A stretch of DNA of 64,000 nucleotides from NCBI RefSeq assembly GCF_024679245.1, contig NC_090178.1, positions 4,572,702 through 4,636,701 of the forward strand, written 5' to 3'. The stretch is from Pseudorasbora parva. Its lineage: Eukaryota; Chordata; Actinopteri; Cypriniformes; Gobionidae. Positions 35,847-48,004 of this stretch are shown piece after piece. The notes below the pieces were generated by a model. It had not been told where the DNA came from and ran no database searches. It saw only the letters and a list, made by a program, of their open reading frames with translations. The position numbers were made by a program, and so were the translations under genes. Numbering within the stretch: the stretch's first letter is position 1; every line of letters starts with the position of its first letter.

Positions 35847-36461
35847 TATATGCATTCCCCATCACAATTTCTCTGAAATGATGATCATGTTGGGTAAGTT
35901 CTCTGTGTATCATTAAATTCTTTTATTTTTTTTACAACACCGGCAAAGATCGTTTATTTCAGCGTGCGTGCAGAAAGGTTGCCAAGTTTTTACAGCAAAA
36001 CGCGACAACTACTTTCAAGGTTGCCTGCTAAAATTCGCACTCATGGGTCTAAATATCACATAATAGTCGCTTCAACAAGTGGACATGGAAAACAACCCGC
36101 AAAAAAAAAGGCGGACTTGGCAACACAGTGCAGTTGAGTTCTTTTGACATTTGACGACTAACGTTATGCGTCGCTTCGTTGCTCTGATTGGTTGTAGGTC
36201 TGTCCAATTGAGGTCTTTCCTGGTTCGGTTGAAGCGCCCCATAATCACAGCCCAATGGAGCATCAGACTCATATTCTGACTAGACTTGAGTATGATCACG
36301 TCAGGCTACTCTCTCGTGACCTCATGGGATAGTAAAGTATGCACACTTCAGAATATGGCCGGGAGTAGTAGGTCATCCAGGTACTTTTTGCCTACTTTTT
36401 ATGAGTACTGTAAATTCAGACTATATAGTCGGGAATTATGCGATTTCGGACACAGCCTTAA

Positions 36462-37800
36462 AGGGATAGTTCACTTTAAAATGAAAATCCTGTCATCCTT
36501 TACTCACACTCAAAGTTGTTTCAAACCTGTATGAATTTCTTCAGCTGAACACAAGGGAAGATATTTTGAAGAATGTCAGTAACCAAACTGGAGCCATTGA
36601 CTTACATAGTATTACTTCTTCAAGACATTCTTCAAAATATCTTCCCTTGTGTTCAGCTGAAGAAAGAAATTCATACAGGTTTGAAACAACTTGAGGGTGA
36701 ATAAAGGATGACAGGATTTTCATTTTAAAGTGAACTAGAGGTCTTCACGGGTCCAAAAATTCGCACCCGAACCCGAAGAGACCCGCAATGTTCAACACAG
36801 ATCCGACCCAGACCCGTCTATTATTTCAAAAACTGGACCCGGACCCGTGCAGATCCGAAAAATGCCAAAAATATATTACCCGGAACCGACATGGACCCGT
36901 CTATTATTTGATAGCTGGAACCGAACCCGCCGGGAAGACACAGACGCGACTGGACCCGATTGTCTCATATTACACAATAAACTGCTGTTAACAAGTTAAT
37001 GAACAAGCTGCGAAAAATAACTTTGTCTCAGTCAGCCTACCTAACGATATATAGCCGTTGTCTCCCTTCCTTGTACCTTGATTGTGATGTATTACAATAT
37101 TCCTCATTAATTGTTCCAAGCATGCTTAATTCACTCATTTCAGCTGTAAAAGTCCATTTTATTTCACAGTGACGGATTTGAGTTAATTCGCATAATAACT
37201 TTGACTGTTTGCCCTTTTGAACTAATAACTATTGCTCGTTTAGTGCCATGGCCGCTTGCGTTACCATTATTTATTTGCCATAATCTCTCTGAGCCAAGTC
37301 TGACTAGCAGAACTTTAAGATTAAACAAGACGGTTCATTCATATTATTTTTAAAGTCATCACAGTCACTGCGGAAGCTCGGGTTGCCATAGAAGCATGAC
37401 ACGCGCTTGAGACTGCACTCGCGCGTCAGCTGGAGCAACCTGAAATATGAGCCTTTTTTTACGCAATTTGAGCATCACAGAAAACATTTATGTGACAGTT
37501 CACCTGAGGTCTTGTTGCTGATTTGAAATCTACTCTTGAGTACATTATTACCGCGCGCATGCATTAAACAAAACACACAAGACGCGCTGACTCTCACGGC
37601 CAGGTGTTCTCCGAGTCCGATTGACGTATTACATAGGCTACAACATTAACAGACCCGGGAACCGAAGTAATAGATTAGGACCCGACCCGGACCCGGCTGA
37701 CCATTTAAAAAATAGACCCGAACCCGTACGGGTCCCGGGTCGGATCCTGGGTCCACGGGTCTCGGGTGCCCCGTGAAGACCTCTAAAGTGAACTATCCCT
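36462..37800. mobile_element. Palindromic TTAA element split by a hAT element
   Basis: Ends AGGGATAGTTCACTTTAAAA and AGTGAACTATCCCT with TTAA at 36458-36461 and 37801-37804. The element is nearly a perfect palindrome: the half 36462-36620 is mirrored by 36610-36735 (CTTCAAAATATCTTCCCTTG and its complement). Its right terminus is split by the hAT at 36736-37785. Confidence 0.82.
36736..37785. mobile_element. hAT element with exact 8-bp target duplication
   Basis: Ends TAGAGGTCTTCACGGG and CCCGTGAAGACCTCTA are perfect inverted repeats flanked by AAGTGAAC at 36728-36735 and 37786-37793. Subterminal repeats of GACCCG and CCCGAACCCG occur at both ends. No transposase. Removing it restores the right terminus of the host element. 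Confidence 0.92.
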
Positions 37801-37837
37801 TTAAAGTCAGCATGAATCGAAAGTTGCGATAGTCTTT

Positions 37838-38383
37838 GGCTATATTCGCACTGTCCGATTATTTGTGTATCCGATTGGAATCGAATCTAAAATTATTAAC
37901 GTCCACATTGTGAATCGCATCTATTCAGATCCGATTTGTGTCCATGCGCTCTTCGTTTTCCAGGATATCGCCATTGGTTTCTGTGGCAATGATGTTGAGT
38001 TGGTAGGCATACACCAATCAGCAGCTTTATTCCTCGCTGTCTCCGTTATATCCCATCGTTGGTCTGCTCGTCCGGCACTTTGAAACAACACAACCTTGTT
38101 TCTGCAACGACTTTAAGCATGTTTTCTATACCAGCATCTGACATTTATGTTTTACGTGATGTGAGAAAGTTACATAAACCAAGCAAAATCCGATCGCAGC
38201 GGTCAGACTGAAACAGATTAGAATAGGATTTCAAACCACATACGAATGTTGCTAGAAATGGATTTGAAAAAGAAAATCCACATTTCTTGTGATTTTTGGA
38301 CTTTCAGACTTGCTAAATCTGATAATATTTTTAAATCGGATATGGACAAAATTCAGATTTGGACTGTCAGTCTCAACGTAGCC
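37838..38383. mobile_element. Inverted-repeat element rich in CGATT-type motifs
   Basis: Ends GGCTATATTCGCACTGTC and GACTGTCAGTCTCAACGTAG CC are diverged inverted repeats. Repeated subterminal ATCCGATT and AATCGGAT-like motifs support a hAT-like origin. The target duplication is unclear. Confidence 0.55.
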
Positions 38384-38510
38384 TTTGTAGCCGAGTGAAA
38401 TGGCTTCTGGAATGAGGAAACGGGACTGGATTGTGGGACGGGACTGGATTTCGTCTTCGGGAATTGACTAGATTTTTATAGGAAGTTATCTGAGGCAGAT
38501 CTGAATGGCA

Positions 38511-39395
38511 GGCTGCGTCTGAAATCACACTCTCTTGAGAAGGTACTTATTTTGAAAAAGTAATTACTTTGCAACTGCTAAAAGAGTATGTTCTATATAG
38601 TATAAATTTAATCTAAGGCCCCATTTACACTGCATGGTTCAAGTGACCCAATTCCGATTTTTTCCTCTCATGTGGCACAGATCGGATATGACACGTGAAC
38701 GTGTAAGCAGTAAAAAAACGCATGAATTCTGATATCCTCATATCGGATTCAGGCCTCACTCATATGTGGTAATAAATCCGATATGATTCGGATGCGTGCA
38801 TTAGCGTCTGCCATAAGCGGTCAAATCGGATATTCCCCAGTAAATGAGAGTCGTACGTCATTGAAAAAAGGACGGAGGCGAATGACGTCAACTCAGGTGG
38901 ACACAAACTGCGATCCAGTGTTGCCAAGTCTGCGGTTTTCATGCGGCATTGGGCTATTTTAACACAGTTTTGAGTTGCAATTGGACGGGTTTCGTTGTGA
39001 AAACCTGGCAACCCCGTCAAGGGCTCTCCTTTTTTTCTCCGCCTTAAGAGAGAAATGTTTTGCCGACTTTAAAAGATGTGTAGAACAGTGCAGACAGCAA
39101 AACATTGTGCAATCATTTTGTCTGCGTCCATCGCATATCGCGCTGTTTTACTTCCTTTCACCGGTTAAGAACGTCTTTTCCCAGTGTACAGTGTAAATGC
39201 AAATATCGGATACGGGTCGCTTTTGAAAAGATGATGTAAGCGGGTCGTGAAAAAAATCGGATATAGTCACCAAATCGGAATTGTGCATCAAGACCTGCAG
39301 TGTAAATGCAGCCTAGATGTACTACATTCACCATGTTGTCATTACCATGTGACACACCAGTCTCAGTTGCGTCGCTTCACTACCCTTCACACTTC
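38511..39395. mobile_element. hAT-like fragment split by an ATCGGAT-rich element
   Basis: The outer element starts CAGGCTGCGTCTGAAAT at 38511 and resumes at 39315 with the CACCATGTTGTCATTACCATG phrase that it shares with 33900-33935. The inserted element spans about 38616-39314, with ends AGGCCCCATTTACACTGCA and TGCAGTGTAAATGCAGCCT and many ATCGGATAT motifs. Confidence 0.6.
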
Positions 39396-40914
39396 TTTTG
39401 TCACTATTTTTTTGTCTAAATAAATAACCCAAAAATGAAACCCAAACCCAAAAATATCATAATTCATTATATCATAATCCCCTCCCCCCTACACACGCAC
39501 CTTGAAAAAAATAACAGCCAGTTTCTGAATATTGATTGATCTAGACTACTAGTGTAAAGAAATAGGTGCAACAAATAAAATGGGGAAAAAAAACAAACAC
39601 AAAACTTGTAGTTTTGTACAAGTGGAAATATATAACATTTAATTTAATATAATTTAAAAACTAATTATGGTATCATTATGTTTATTATTTAACATGGATC
39701 TAGATCCGGTAGGAATCCCTGTTTGATTCCATCCAGCTGTTTGAAAGCAATTCTTAAGCTGATTTTGTCGTTTCGCTGACATTTTCCAGCTGGAGCAAAA
39801 AAGCATCTGGCCTCATGGGAATGTGCTTGCCACAACTGTGAGAAATAAATACAAATGGCGTCTTATAAGTAAACATCTCAGCTCGAAGTGTGCCAGACAT
39901 GTGTCTTTTTACCTGTAAACCCTTTTTGTCAGGATAAGATTATTTTTTCCTCCCCAGCGGGTTGAAATAGGTGCTCAGACGGCCTGACGGAGATGTCACA
40001 GGGGAACGATATTTATTACGCTAATGGAAAGAGTGAATAACATTGCTGTAAACCCCAGCGTGTGCTCAGTCGGTGGCATCGGCAGCTGCAAATAATCCTC
40101 TCCAGTTCAGTAGCTGTGCTAATAATCCCCAGGAATAATCTTCAATTAGAAAAGGTGCCGAATTTGTGGCATAAAGTCCCGGTGGTTGTGAATTAAAAGG
40201 TGTGCGGTTGCCTTTGTGATTGGCTGAAGCCAGAGAGAGACTAAGAAGTGGATTATTCTGGTTGACACCCAGATTTTTGTCTGCCGTTCCACAGTCTGAC
40301 TATTATAGTTGAAAAAGAACAAAGTACGCTTGCACGAATCCGTTCTCGCTTCATTGTTGTACTAATAACATCCACTTTCATCACACAGAAGCAAATCCAC
40401 CTTTGTCCCTGATTTCTGCTGTTGTCTGTTTCGTCTCGCTAAAGGGAAAGAAGTGCCTCAGAAATGCGAGACTGTCTTTTTGTAGAGTTCACAATGGCCA
40501 GTAAATAAAGCTCACTGACGCATTACCCGACACACGTTCTGTGATGTTTATCTGAGGGCGACGCAGACACGAGTTTCTTATCAAAAGCCTTTCAGTTTAC
40601 TCCACGGACCGTTTGTCACTCGCCTCCTCTTTTCATCGCTCTTGTTAAATAAATAAATTTTATTCTGTTGAAATTAATTTTAATCAAGGTGAAGTTTGCG
40701 ATTTCTGCTCCACTAGATGCTCCAAACTGAATTGCAAACATAACTAGAAAAGAAAATGTTCATCGCATGAATTTTAATTTGAAGTCTGAAGGTTATATAA
40801 TCTTCAGTACTTGTTTAGTTTGAAGAGAGGAGTGAAGTGTGAAGGTTATAATATCTGTGAAGTTATAATTTGTCTTGAGGTGCACTTATATGGTTTTTAC
40901 ATCAAAAATTGTCT
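39396..40914. other. Long repeat-free block, possible conserved non-coding region
   Basis: After a short AT-rich part (to about 39700), the sequence to about 40700 shows no transposon ends, tandem arrays or resemblance to other parts of the window. That is unusual here. Stretches such as CGATATTTATTACGCTAATG near 40008 are AT-rich homeobox-like. No coding frame is convincing. Regulatory function is inference. Confidence 0.35.
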
Positions 40915-41308
40915 ATTTGTATTAGAGATGCTCCGATCAGCATTTTTGGGGCCGATTACCGATCACCAAGATCATGATCTTCCGATTGCCGATCACAGAA
41001 TGGCAGGGGAATGGGAATCTTTTATCTATAATCTTACAGAGTTTGCACCATTTAAACTTACTCTAAATTAACTGTATTGAGAAAAAAAACTGTAGAAATA
41101 GGCTGGAGTCAATATCTTAAAGAACCACCAAGTGTTTATTTAAGAAAATTAGATAACTTAAGGCTACTGTAGGCCATCATTGCCAAATAAAGCAAAGTAA
41201 AATAAAATGATTCCAAACAGAGCGGTTAGGCAGACCAACACACATCAGATCAGCTTAATGGGATGGAGCCTCTTAAAACACTGATTACATTTAATAATTG
41301 GCAGATAT

Positions 41309-41948
41309 AGACCCTTTTACAGCCCACGTGATCAAAGAGTTGCGCGCGCATTTTGGCAACGGAAGTGGTGTTGTTCCCTAGTGGTTCTAACGTGTTAGCA
41401 ACTCTGAAAGTTTATCAAAACGGTTTCCCAGCATCAAAATGTCTGGCTGTTGCGTTTTCGGTTGCACTAATCGCTATTCCACCAATGGGCTTAAGTTTTA
41501 AAGGATTTCGACAGGATCACATTCGTTTCAGAAGAACCGGTGGTACCTGTGGCTGCAGGCGATTAAATGCATTGATTGGAACGAGGACATAAAAATGCTC
41601 GCATAAAAAAATTACATTTGTAAAACATTTACTGCATTTGAAACTTAATGCATTATAATAAACCTCCCAACATTGGCTGCCACTGGTGTGTATAATGCAT
41701 AATGTACCCCCCACCCCCAGATTATCATATCAATAATCACACTACTTATCAATTTCATTTGTAAGGATTTTATTAATAGTTTAATTGCAAAATAACCATC
41801 TGAGAAATGTATGCAAGCAACATAGTTGCTATTAAAGTACAAATCCGCTCATGTAGCTTGACATGCTGCTGATTCTCACCACAGTTTGTTGCCAAAATGC
41901 GCGCATACGTTGCTACGTCATCATTGTATACAAACAGTAAAAGGGTCT
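41309..41948. mobile_element. Small DNA element carrying a THAP-domain remnant
   Basis: Ends AGACCCTTTTAC and GTAAAAGGGTCT are perfect inverted repeats of 12 bp. Inner sequences are also partly inverted (CGCGCGCATTTTGGCAAC and TTGCCAAAATGCGCGCAT). It is inserted into the hAT at 40923-42979. P-element-like and Kolobok transposases both carry THAP domains, so either superfamily could be the source. Confidence 0.65.
41439..41606 (+). pseudogene. THAP zinc-finger fragment of a transposase, broken
   Basis: From an ATG, the frame reads MSGCCVFGCTNRYSTNGLKF, a stop codon, then RIST and, after a charged stretch, WLQAIKCIDWNED. CxxxC followed by NRYS, the RI block and the WLQAIKRxDW helix is the order of a THAP DNA-binding domain. 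The distal CxxH pair is missing and the in-frame stop at 41499-41501 breaks it. Best read as the first exon of a THAP-containing transposase left in a deletion derivative. Confidence 0.65.
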
Positions 41949-42642
41949 GCCTAAATGTAAAACTTGTTACACCAAAACTGGCTACTGTCACAAAGGACAA
42001 AAAAAAGACAAGTTTTTTTTTCTTGTTATTATTATAATGAACATCTGATGTAGTTAAGGAAACAAATACATCAGATCCAAAAAATTAAATAAGCTACTGT
42101 ATGCCAATGCCATCCTTCCTAAATGATAAGGGTGCTCTGATCAGGATTTTTGGAGCTGATCACATGAAGCAGTATCTGCCGATCTGATCACAGATACTGA
42201 CCTATTTGAAGCCTTCTTTTTATCATATCGAATTATTTATAGGGAATTTTACAGACATTCATTCAGGGAATTGATTATTTCTTTCAGGTGACTCTTTTGT
42301 TATACATTATCTCACCTAAATCTTTGATTATGCAGTGCATTTTTGTTTTTAAAGACATTTTTTTCAGGTAGGTCTAACATTAGTATTGAGGTAAGAAATT
42401 TAATAAATAATCAAATGTAAATTGGTCTTCCCTGAATAAATTAGATTAATCCTTACAAAAGTGGCAAAAGCTAGTCCTTACTAAAAAAAAAAATAGGCTA
42501 CTTAACAATAAATGCAAATGATAAACTTTAGTGACGATGCGACACTACTTCGATTGTGCAAGTGGCAAATCTTGTGTCAACTGCGCATCTCGATTTTAGT
42601 TGCAGATGCGATGCGCTGATGTGAAGCCATTTGCCCACTTTG

Positions 42643-42667
42643 AGAGAGAGAGAGAGAGAGAGAGAGC
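42643..42667. repeat. (GA)n microsatellite
   Basis: Short run of about 12 GA units. Confidence 0.85.
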
Positions 42668-42987
42668 ACGCGGTGATTCACTCGCTCTGTTTGTGAACTT
42701 GCGTCTCACAGAAAGTTTTCAAATGACTTCTTAAGTTATTTAATCCAGAATATGAATTGTACCTCACCTTCAGCATTATAATAATTTTTCCTGTGCCGGA
42801 AAGAGAATGAGACTGTGCCACTGCATGTCGTGCCCTCGCTCTCACGGCAGGCGCGCGTCGTTGTGTCGTCAGCATGTGATCGGTTTATGAGATCCGCCTT
42901 TTTAGAGACCGCCGATCAATCATCCCAAAGTGATTATCGGCCGATTGAGATCGGTTGCCGATCGATCGGAACACCCCTAATTTGTAT

Positions 42988-43645
42988 ACACTGCTGTGAG
43001 ACATGCTGTGATTGGCTGACATCTTTGCATATGACATAGCTAGTATTACTTGTTTAACTCTTTCAAAAACTTTTTGCATGTTTTTACTATTACTATTGTT
43101 GGTTATAGCATTATATTTAATTATATGGCATTATATTTAGGTCTGTTACATTATATTTAGATCGTGGCATGAAAGATTGCATTGATGAGCATTGTAGCCA
43201 ATCACAGACATGTTGAGCTCATGAATGCTGTGATCTTGTCATCACAACTCGATTTCTGCACACTAACGAATGCTTTCATCATAACTAACACAATGTAAAT
43301 AAGAGATTAGTTGATTTTTACGGGAGTTTTGGTGCGTGTCCAGAACTCAGTCACTGATAAACTCGCGCTGGCATCTCCAGCGATTGTAAAGGGAGTGTTC
43401 TTTGATCGCTTTCTGTGTATAATTTGATCACTATTATTTTACATATTATTAATCACTATTAACCATATTATTTTCATCCTACTAAGAGAAACAATTTGAA
43501 GGTAAGCGTTTAGTCACTGTTTTGATTTACTGACACACAGACAAAGAACATCTGACTGTACATGAATCATTACATATCAGAAATCACTGGTCTCAGATCA
43601 GGCGTTAGAATTAACACGGTTACTTACATTATTGTCAAGTCCATA
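42988..43645. other. Intronic sequence without recognised elements
   Basis: No ends or arrays recognised. Contains near-tandem GCATTATATTTA phrases at 43107-43160. Confidence 0.35.
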
Positions 43646-43649
43646 TTTA

Positions 43650-44140
43650 CATTTACATTTATGCATTTAGCAGACGCTTTTAACCAAAGTGACTTACAAC
43701 TCAGGATCCGTCAAGAAGAGGCGAAGAAAACCCAAAAAGTGCCCTAAATACCAAGATTTGTATACTACTCAGAGTAGCAAAAACCAGAAAAAGGGAAGAA
43801 AAGAAAAATAGAGGAGGAAGAGTTTAGTGGGTTTTTTTTGGTTTTTTTTATGATAAGAGTAAATGCTCATCAATCAATCAATCAATCAACTTTATTTATA
43901 TAGCGCTTTTACAATCACGATTGTGTCAAAGCAGCTTCATAGTGTCAAACAGGATAATATTGCGACAAAATTAGATTTGGCTGTACAGTCGTACTGGAGA
44001 AAACAGTGATGTTATCAGCTTATTTTGATTTATCATACAGCGACAATGTTGGCAGATCAGTATTATAGTTTATAGAATTCAATAAGACCTAATTCATACA
44101 TTTTATTTGTATAATAAGTTGAATAACTTAGATCATAATT
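43650..44140. repeat. Two retroposon tails in series
   Basis: 43650-43715 matches the GCATTTAGCAGACGCTTTTA tail type. 43866-44140 begins with (AATC)n and holds CAACTTTATTTATATAGCGC and TGTGTCAAAGCAGCTTCATA, matching 20550-20690 and 58082-58440. Confidence 0.65.
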
Positions 44141-44329
44141 TTAGTGTCCCCATGAAAGAAATGAGTTTTTACCTGTCTTTTAAATGAAGCGAGTGATTCT
44201 GTCGTGCGTATATAAGATTTTCCATATGATAAGAGTCTGTTTGCAAAGCCTGTGCCGAAACTGTGACTGATTTCCCAAAAAAACATTCCTAACATTAGGA
44301 TCCTTTGGCAGGTAATGTTATTTTTAGTG

Positions 44330-44690
44330 CAGTGATCCTGTATCGCTCTTCTTCTCTCCTCATCATCTCACTAACACTCCAGTGGGCGGGGCTAAAGGTG
44401 TGATGATGAAGTAGGCGTTGATCTTCTCCTGCAGAGGCGGTCTTTCACCGATTGGCTCATTCCACTATGAGTCGTTCTCTGGGCTTGGTTACAATAAAAG
44501 CTGTTTTTGGACTAACAAGGAAGTGTTCAGTTCTGAAACTTACAGTATATTCTTATGATGACCTCGTATATGTCAAAAGCTCAAGGAAATTTAGATTTCT
44601 CAATTTATGACCCCTTTAAAGGTGTTGTATGTATTTTTTTGATTGTACTAAAACATAAACACCATAATACCATACTAAAAATACCATAAT
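44330..44690. repeat. TTAA-element ends before a Tc1 insertion
   Basis: CAATTTATGACCCCTTTAA at 44598-44616 looks like a right end of a relative of the 30228-31494 element. TTAAAGGTGTTGTATGTA at 44613 looks like a left end of another TTAA element, which the Tc1-like transposon at 44692 then interrupts. Confidence 0.45.
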
Positions 44691-44691
44691 A

Positions 44692-46217
44692 CAGGGAGTG
44701 CAGAATTATTAGGCAAATGAGTATTTTGACCACATCATCCTCGTTATGCATGTTGTCTTACTCCAAGCTGTATAGGCTGGAAAGCCTACTACCAATTAAG
44801 CATATTAGGTGATGTGCATCACTGTAATGAGAAGGGGTGTGGTCTAATGACATCAACACCCTATATCAGGTGTGCATAATTATTAGGCAACTTCCTTTTC
44901 TTTGGCAAAATGGGCCAAAAGAAGGACTTGACAGACTCAGAAATGTCAAAAATAGTGAGATATATTGCAGAGGGATGCAGCAGTCTTAAAATAGCCAAGC
45001 TTCTGAAGCGTGATCATCAAACAATCACAGGGTCGCAAGAAGCCTGTGGAAAAACCAAGGCGCAAAATAACTGCCCGTGAACTGAGAAAAGTCAAGCGTG
45101 CAGCTGCCAAGATGCCACTTGCCACCAGCTTGGCCATATTTCAGAGCTGCAACATCACTGGAGTGCCCAAAAGCACAAGGTGTGCAATACTCAGAGACAT
45201 GGCCAAGGTAAGAAAGGCAGAAAGTCGACCACCACTGAACAAGACACACAAGCTGAAACGTCAAGACTGGGCCAAGAAATATCTCAAGACTGATTTTTCT
45301 AAGGTTTTATGGACTGATGAAATGAGAGTGAGTCTTGATGGGCCAGATGGATGGGCCCGTGGCTGGATTGGTAAAGGGCAGAGAGCTCCAGTCCGACTCA
45401 GACGCCAGCGAGGTGGAGGTGGAGTACTGGTTTGGGCTGGTATCATCAAAGATGAGCTTGTGGGGCCTTTTCGGGTTGAGGATGGAGTCAAGCTCAACTC
45501 CCAGTCCAGTTTCTGGAAGACACCTTCTTCAAGCAGTGGTACAGGAAGAAGTCTGCATCCTTCAAGAAAAACATGATTTTCATGCAGGACAATGCTCCAT
45601 CACACGCGTCCAAGTACTCCACAGCGTGGCTGGCAAGAAAGGGTATAAAAGAAGAAAATCTAATGATATGGCCTCCTTGTTCACCTGATCTGAAGCCCAT
45701 TGAGAACCTGTGGTCCATCATCAAATGTGCGATTTACAAGGAGGGAAAACAGTACACCTCTCTGAACAGTGTCTGGGAGGCTGTGGTTGCTGCTGCACGC
45801 AATGTTGATGATGAACAGATCAAAACACTGACAGAATCCATGGATGGCAGGCTTTTGAGTGTCCTGGCAAAGAAAGGTGGCTATATTGGTCACTGATTTG
45901 TTTTTGTTTGGTTTTTGAATGTCAGAAATGTATATTTGTGAATGTTGAGATGTTATATTGGTTTCACTGGTAAAAAATAAATAATTGAAAGGGGTATAAA
46001 TTTGTTTTTTGTTAAGTTGCCTAATAATTATGCACAGTAATAGTCACCTGCACACACAGATATCCCCCTAAAATAGCTAAAACCAAAAACTAAAACTTCC
46101 AAAAATATTCAGCTTTGATATTAATGAGTTTTTTGTGTTCATTGAGAACATGGTTGTTGTTCAATAATAAAATTAATCCTCAAAAATACAACTTGCCTAA
46201 TAATTCTGCACTCCCTG
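44692..46217 (+). mobile_element. Tc1-like transposon, IR/DR type, DD37E
   Basis: Bounded by TA (44690-44691 and 46218-46219) with perfect ends CAGGGAGTGCAGAATTATTA and complement. An inner relative, TGCATAATTATTAGGCAA, lies about 175 bp inside each end (44873-44890 and 46016-46034), so each arm has two direct repeats. The single transposase gene is frame-shifted. Confidence 0.9.
44910..45896 (+). pseudogene. Tc1/mariner transposase, DD37E, frame-shifted
   Basis: Starts MGQKKDLTDSEMSKIVRYIA at 44910. The frame changes near 45030, where bases coding the end of the first helix-turn-helix are lost. It continues in the 45010 frame through KVLWTDEMRV (first D), GGGGVLVWAG and DGVKLNSQ, then shifts again near 45500 before FLEDT-like sequence. 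It finishes in the 45573 frame with MIFMQDNAPSHAS (second D) and PDLKPIENLW (E), ending GGYIGH. There are 37 residues between the second D and E. DD37E Tc1 elements of vertebrates have been called TRT; that link is tentative. Two frameshifts make this copy inactive. Confidence 0.88.
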
Positions 46218-46219
46218 TA

Positions 46220-46819
<600 letters not shown>

Positions 46820-46824
46820 AAAGG

Positions 46825-47923
46825 GGGTCAAACACAGTATTAGTAATGGTGTTCCTAATAATCCTTTATGTGAGTGTGTGTATATATAGATCATTACTAA
46901 TACTCTGTTTGACCCCCTTCGCCTTCAGAACTGCCTTAATTCTACGTGGCATTGATTCAAAAAGGTGCTGAAAGCATTCTTTAGAAATGCTGGCCCATAT
47001 TGATAGGAGAGCATCTTGCAGTTGATGGAGATTTGTGGGATGCACATCCAGGGCACGAAGCTCCCGTTCCACCACATCCACATTGAGATCTGGTGACTGT
47101 AGCGGCCATTTTAGTACAGTCAACTCATTGTCATGTTCAAGAAACCAATTTGAAATGATTCGAGCTTTGTGGCATGGTGCATTATCCTGCTGGGAAGTAG
47201 CCATCAGAGGATGGGTACATGGTGGTCATAAAGAGATGGACATGGTCAGAAACATTTCTCAGGTACGCCGTGGCATTTAAACGATGCCCAATTGGCACTA
47301 AGGGGCCTAAAGTGTGACAAGAAAACATCCCCCACACCATTACACCACCACCACCACTTAACAAGGCATGATGGATCCATGTTCTCATTCTGTCTACGCT
47401 AAATTCTGACTCTACCATCTGAATGTCTCAACAGAAATCGAGACTCATCAGACCAGGCAACACATGTGCAAATTGTAGCCTCTATTTCCTATTTGTACAG
47501 GAGATGAGTGGTACCCGGTGGGGTCTTCTGCTGTTGTAGCCCATCCGCCTCAAGGTTGTGTGTGTTGTGGCTTCACAAATGCTTTGCTGCATACCGCGGT
47601 TGTAACGAGTGGTTATTTCAGTCAAAGTTGCTCTTCTATCAGCTTGAATCAGTCGGCCCATTCTCCTCTGACCTCTAGCATCAACAAGGCATTTTCCCCC
47701 ACAGGACTGCCGCATACTGGATGTTTTTCCCTTTTCACACCATTCTTTGTAAAACTAGAAATGGTTTTGCGTAAAATGCCAGTAACAGAGCAGATTCTGA
47801 AATACTCAGACCGGCCCATCTAGCGCCAACAAACATGCCATGCTCAAAATTGCTTAAATCACCTTTCTTTCCCTTTCTGACATTTAGTTTGGAGTTCAGG
47901 AGATTGTCTTGACCAGGACCACA

Positions 47924-47925
<2 letters not shown>
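46825..47925 (-). mobile_element. Decayed Tc1-like element with duplicated end
   Basis: The sequence GTATTAGTAATGGTGTTCCT at 46837 and the inverted CATTACTAATACTCTGTTTG at 46892 are copies of one Tc1-family terminus facing each other. The main body on the minus strand ends in a (TA)n tract at 47928-47960, where the other terminus is missing. See the transposase remnant at 46866-47715. Confidence 0.75.
46866..47715 (-). pseudogene. Tc1/mariner transposase remnant lacking the catalytic Glu
   Basis: Three minus-strand frames follow in order: MRQSCGGKCLVDARGQRR (N-terminal half, 47482-47715), then VDRMRTWIHHA with GGGGVMVWGMFS (47182-47418), then QQDNAPCHKAR and PLQSPDLNVDVVERELRALD (46866-47204). 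In intact relatives, PIEHLW follows DLN. Here DLN runs straight to VDVVERE, so a deletion has removed the catalytic glutamate. The WTDE segment with the first aspartate is also disrupted near 47410-47480. Dead element. Confidence 0.82.

Positions 47926-47927
<2 letters not shown>

Positions 47928-47961
<34 letters not shown>
47928..47961. repeat. (TA)n microsatellite
   Basis: AT dinucleotides at the broken end of the Tc1-like remnant. Confidence 0.9.
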
Positions 47962-47964
<3 letters not shown>

Positions 47965-48004
47965 ATCAAGGCTTTTATCAAGGTTTTTATTTGTAAACAA
48001 TTAA

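Larger units (their letters stand above)
33800..36457. mobile_element. hAT-like element expanded by nested insertions
   Basis: The left end AGGCTGCGTCTAAAAT at about 33802 and right end ATTTCGGACACAGCCT at about 36443-36457 match the common fish hAT termini. Sequence after the left end (ACCATGTTGTCATTGTCACG) recurs at 38511-38600 plus 39320-39390. The body contains a further element starting near 33988 and the Tc1-like transposon at 34221-35846. No clear 8-bp duplication. Confidence 0.5.
40923..42979. mobile_element. hAT element with exact 8-bp target duplication
   Basis: Ends TAGAGATGCTCCGATCAG and CGATCGGAACACCCCTA are imperfect inverted repeats flanked by ATTTGTAT at 40915-40922 and 42980-42987. 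GCCGATTACCGATCA and CGGCCGATTGAGATCGG are subterminal relatives. It hosts a smaller element at about 41309-41948. A second internal relative of the end appears at 42130 (GCTCTGATCAGGATTTTTGG). Confidence 0.85.
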
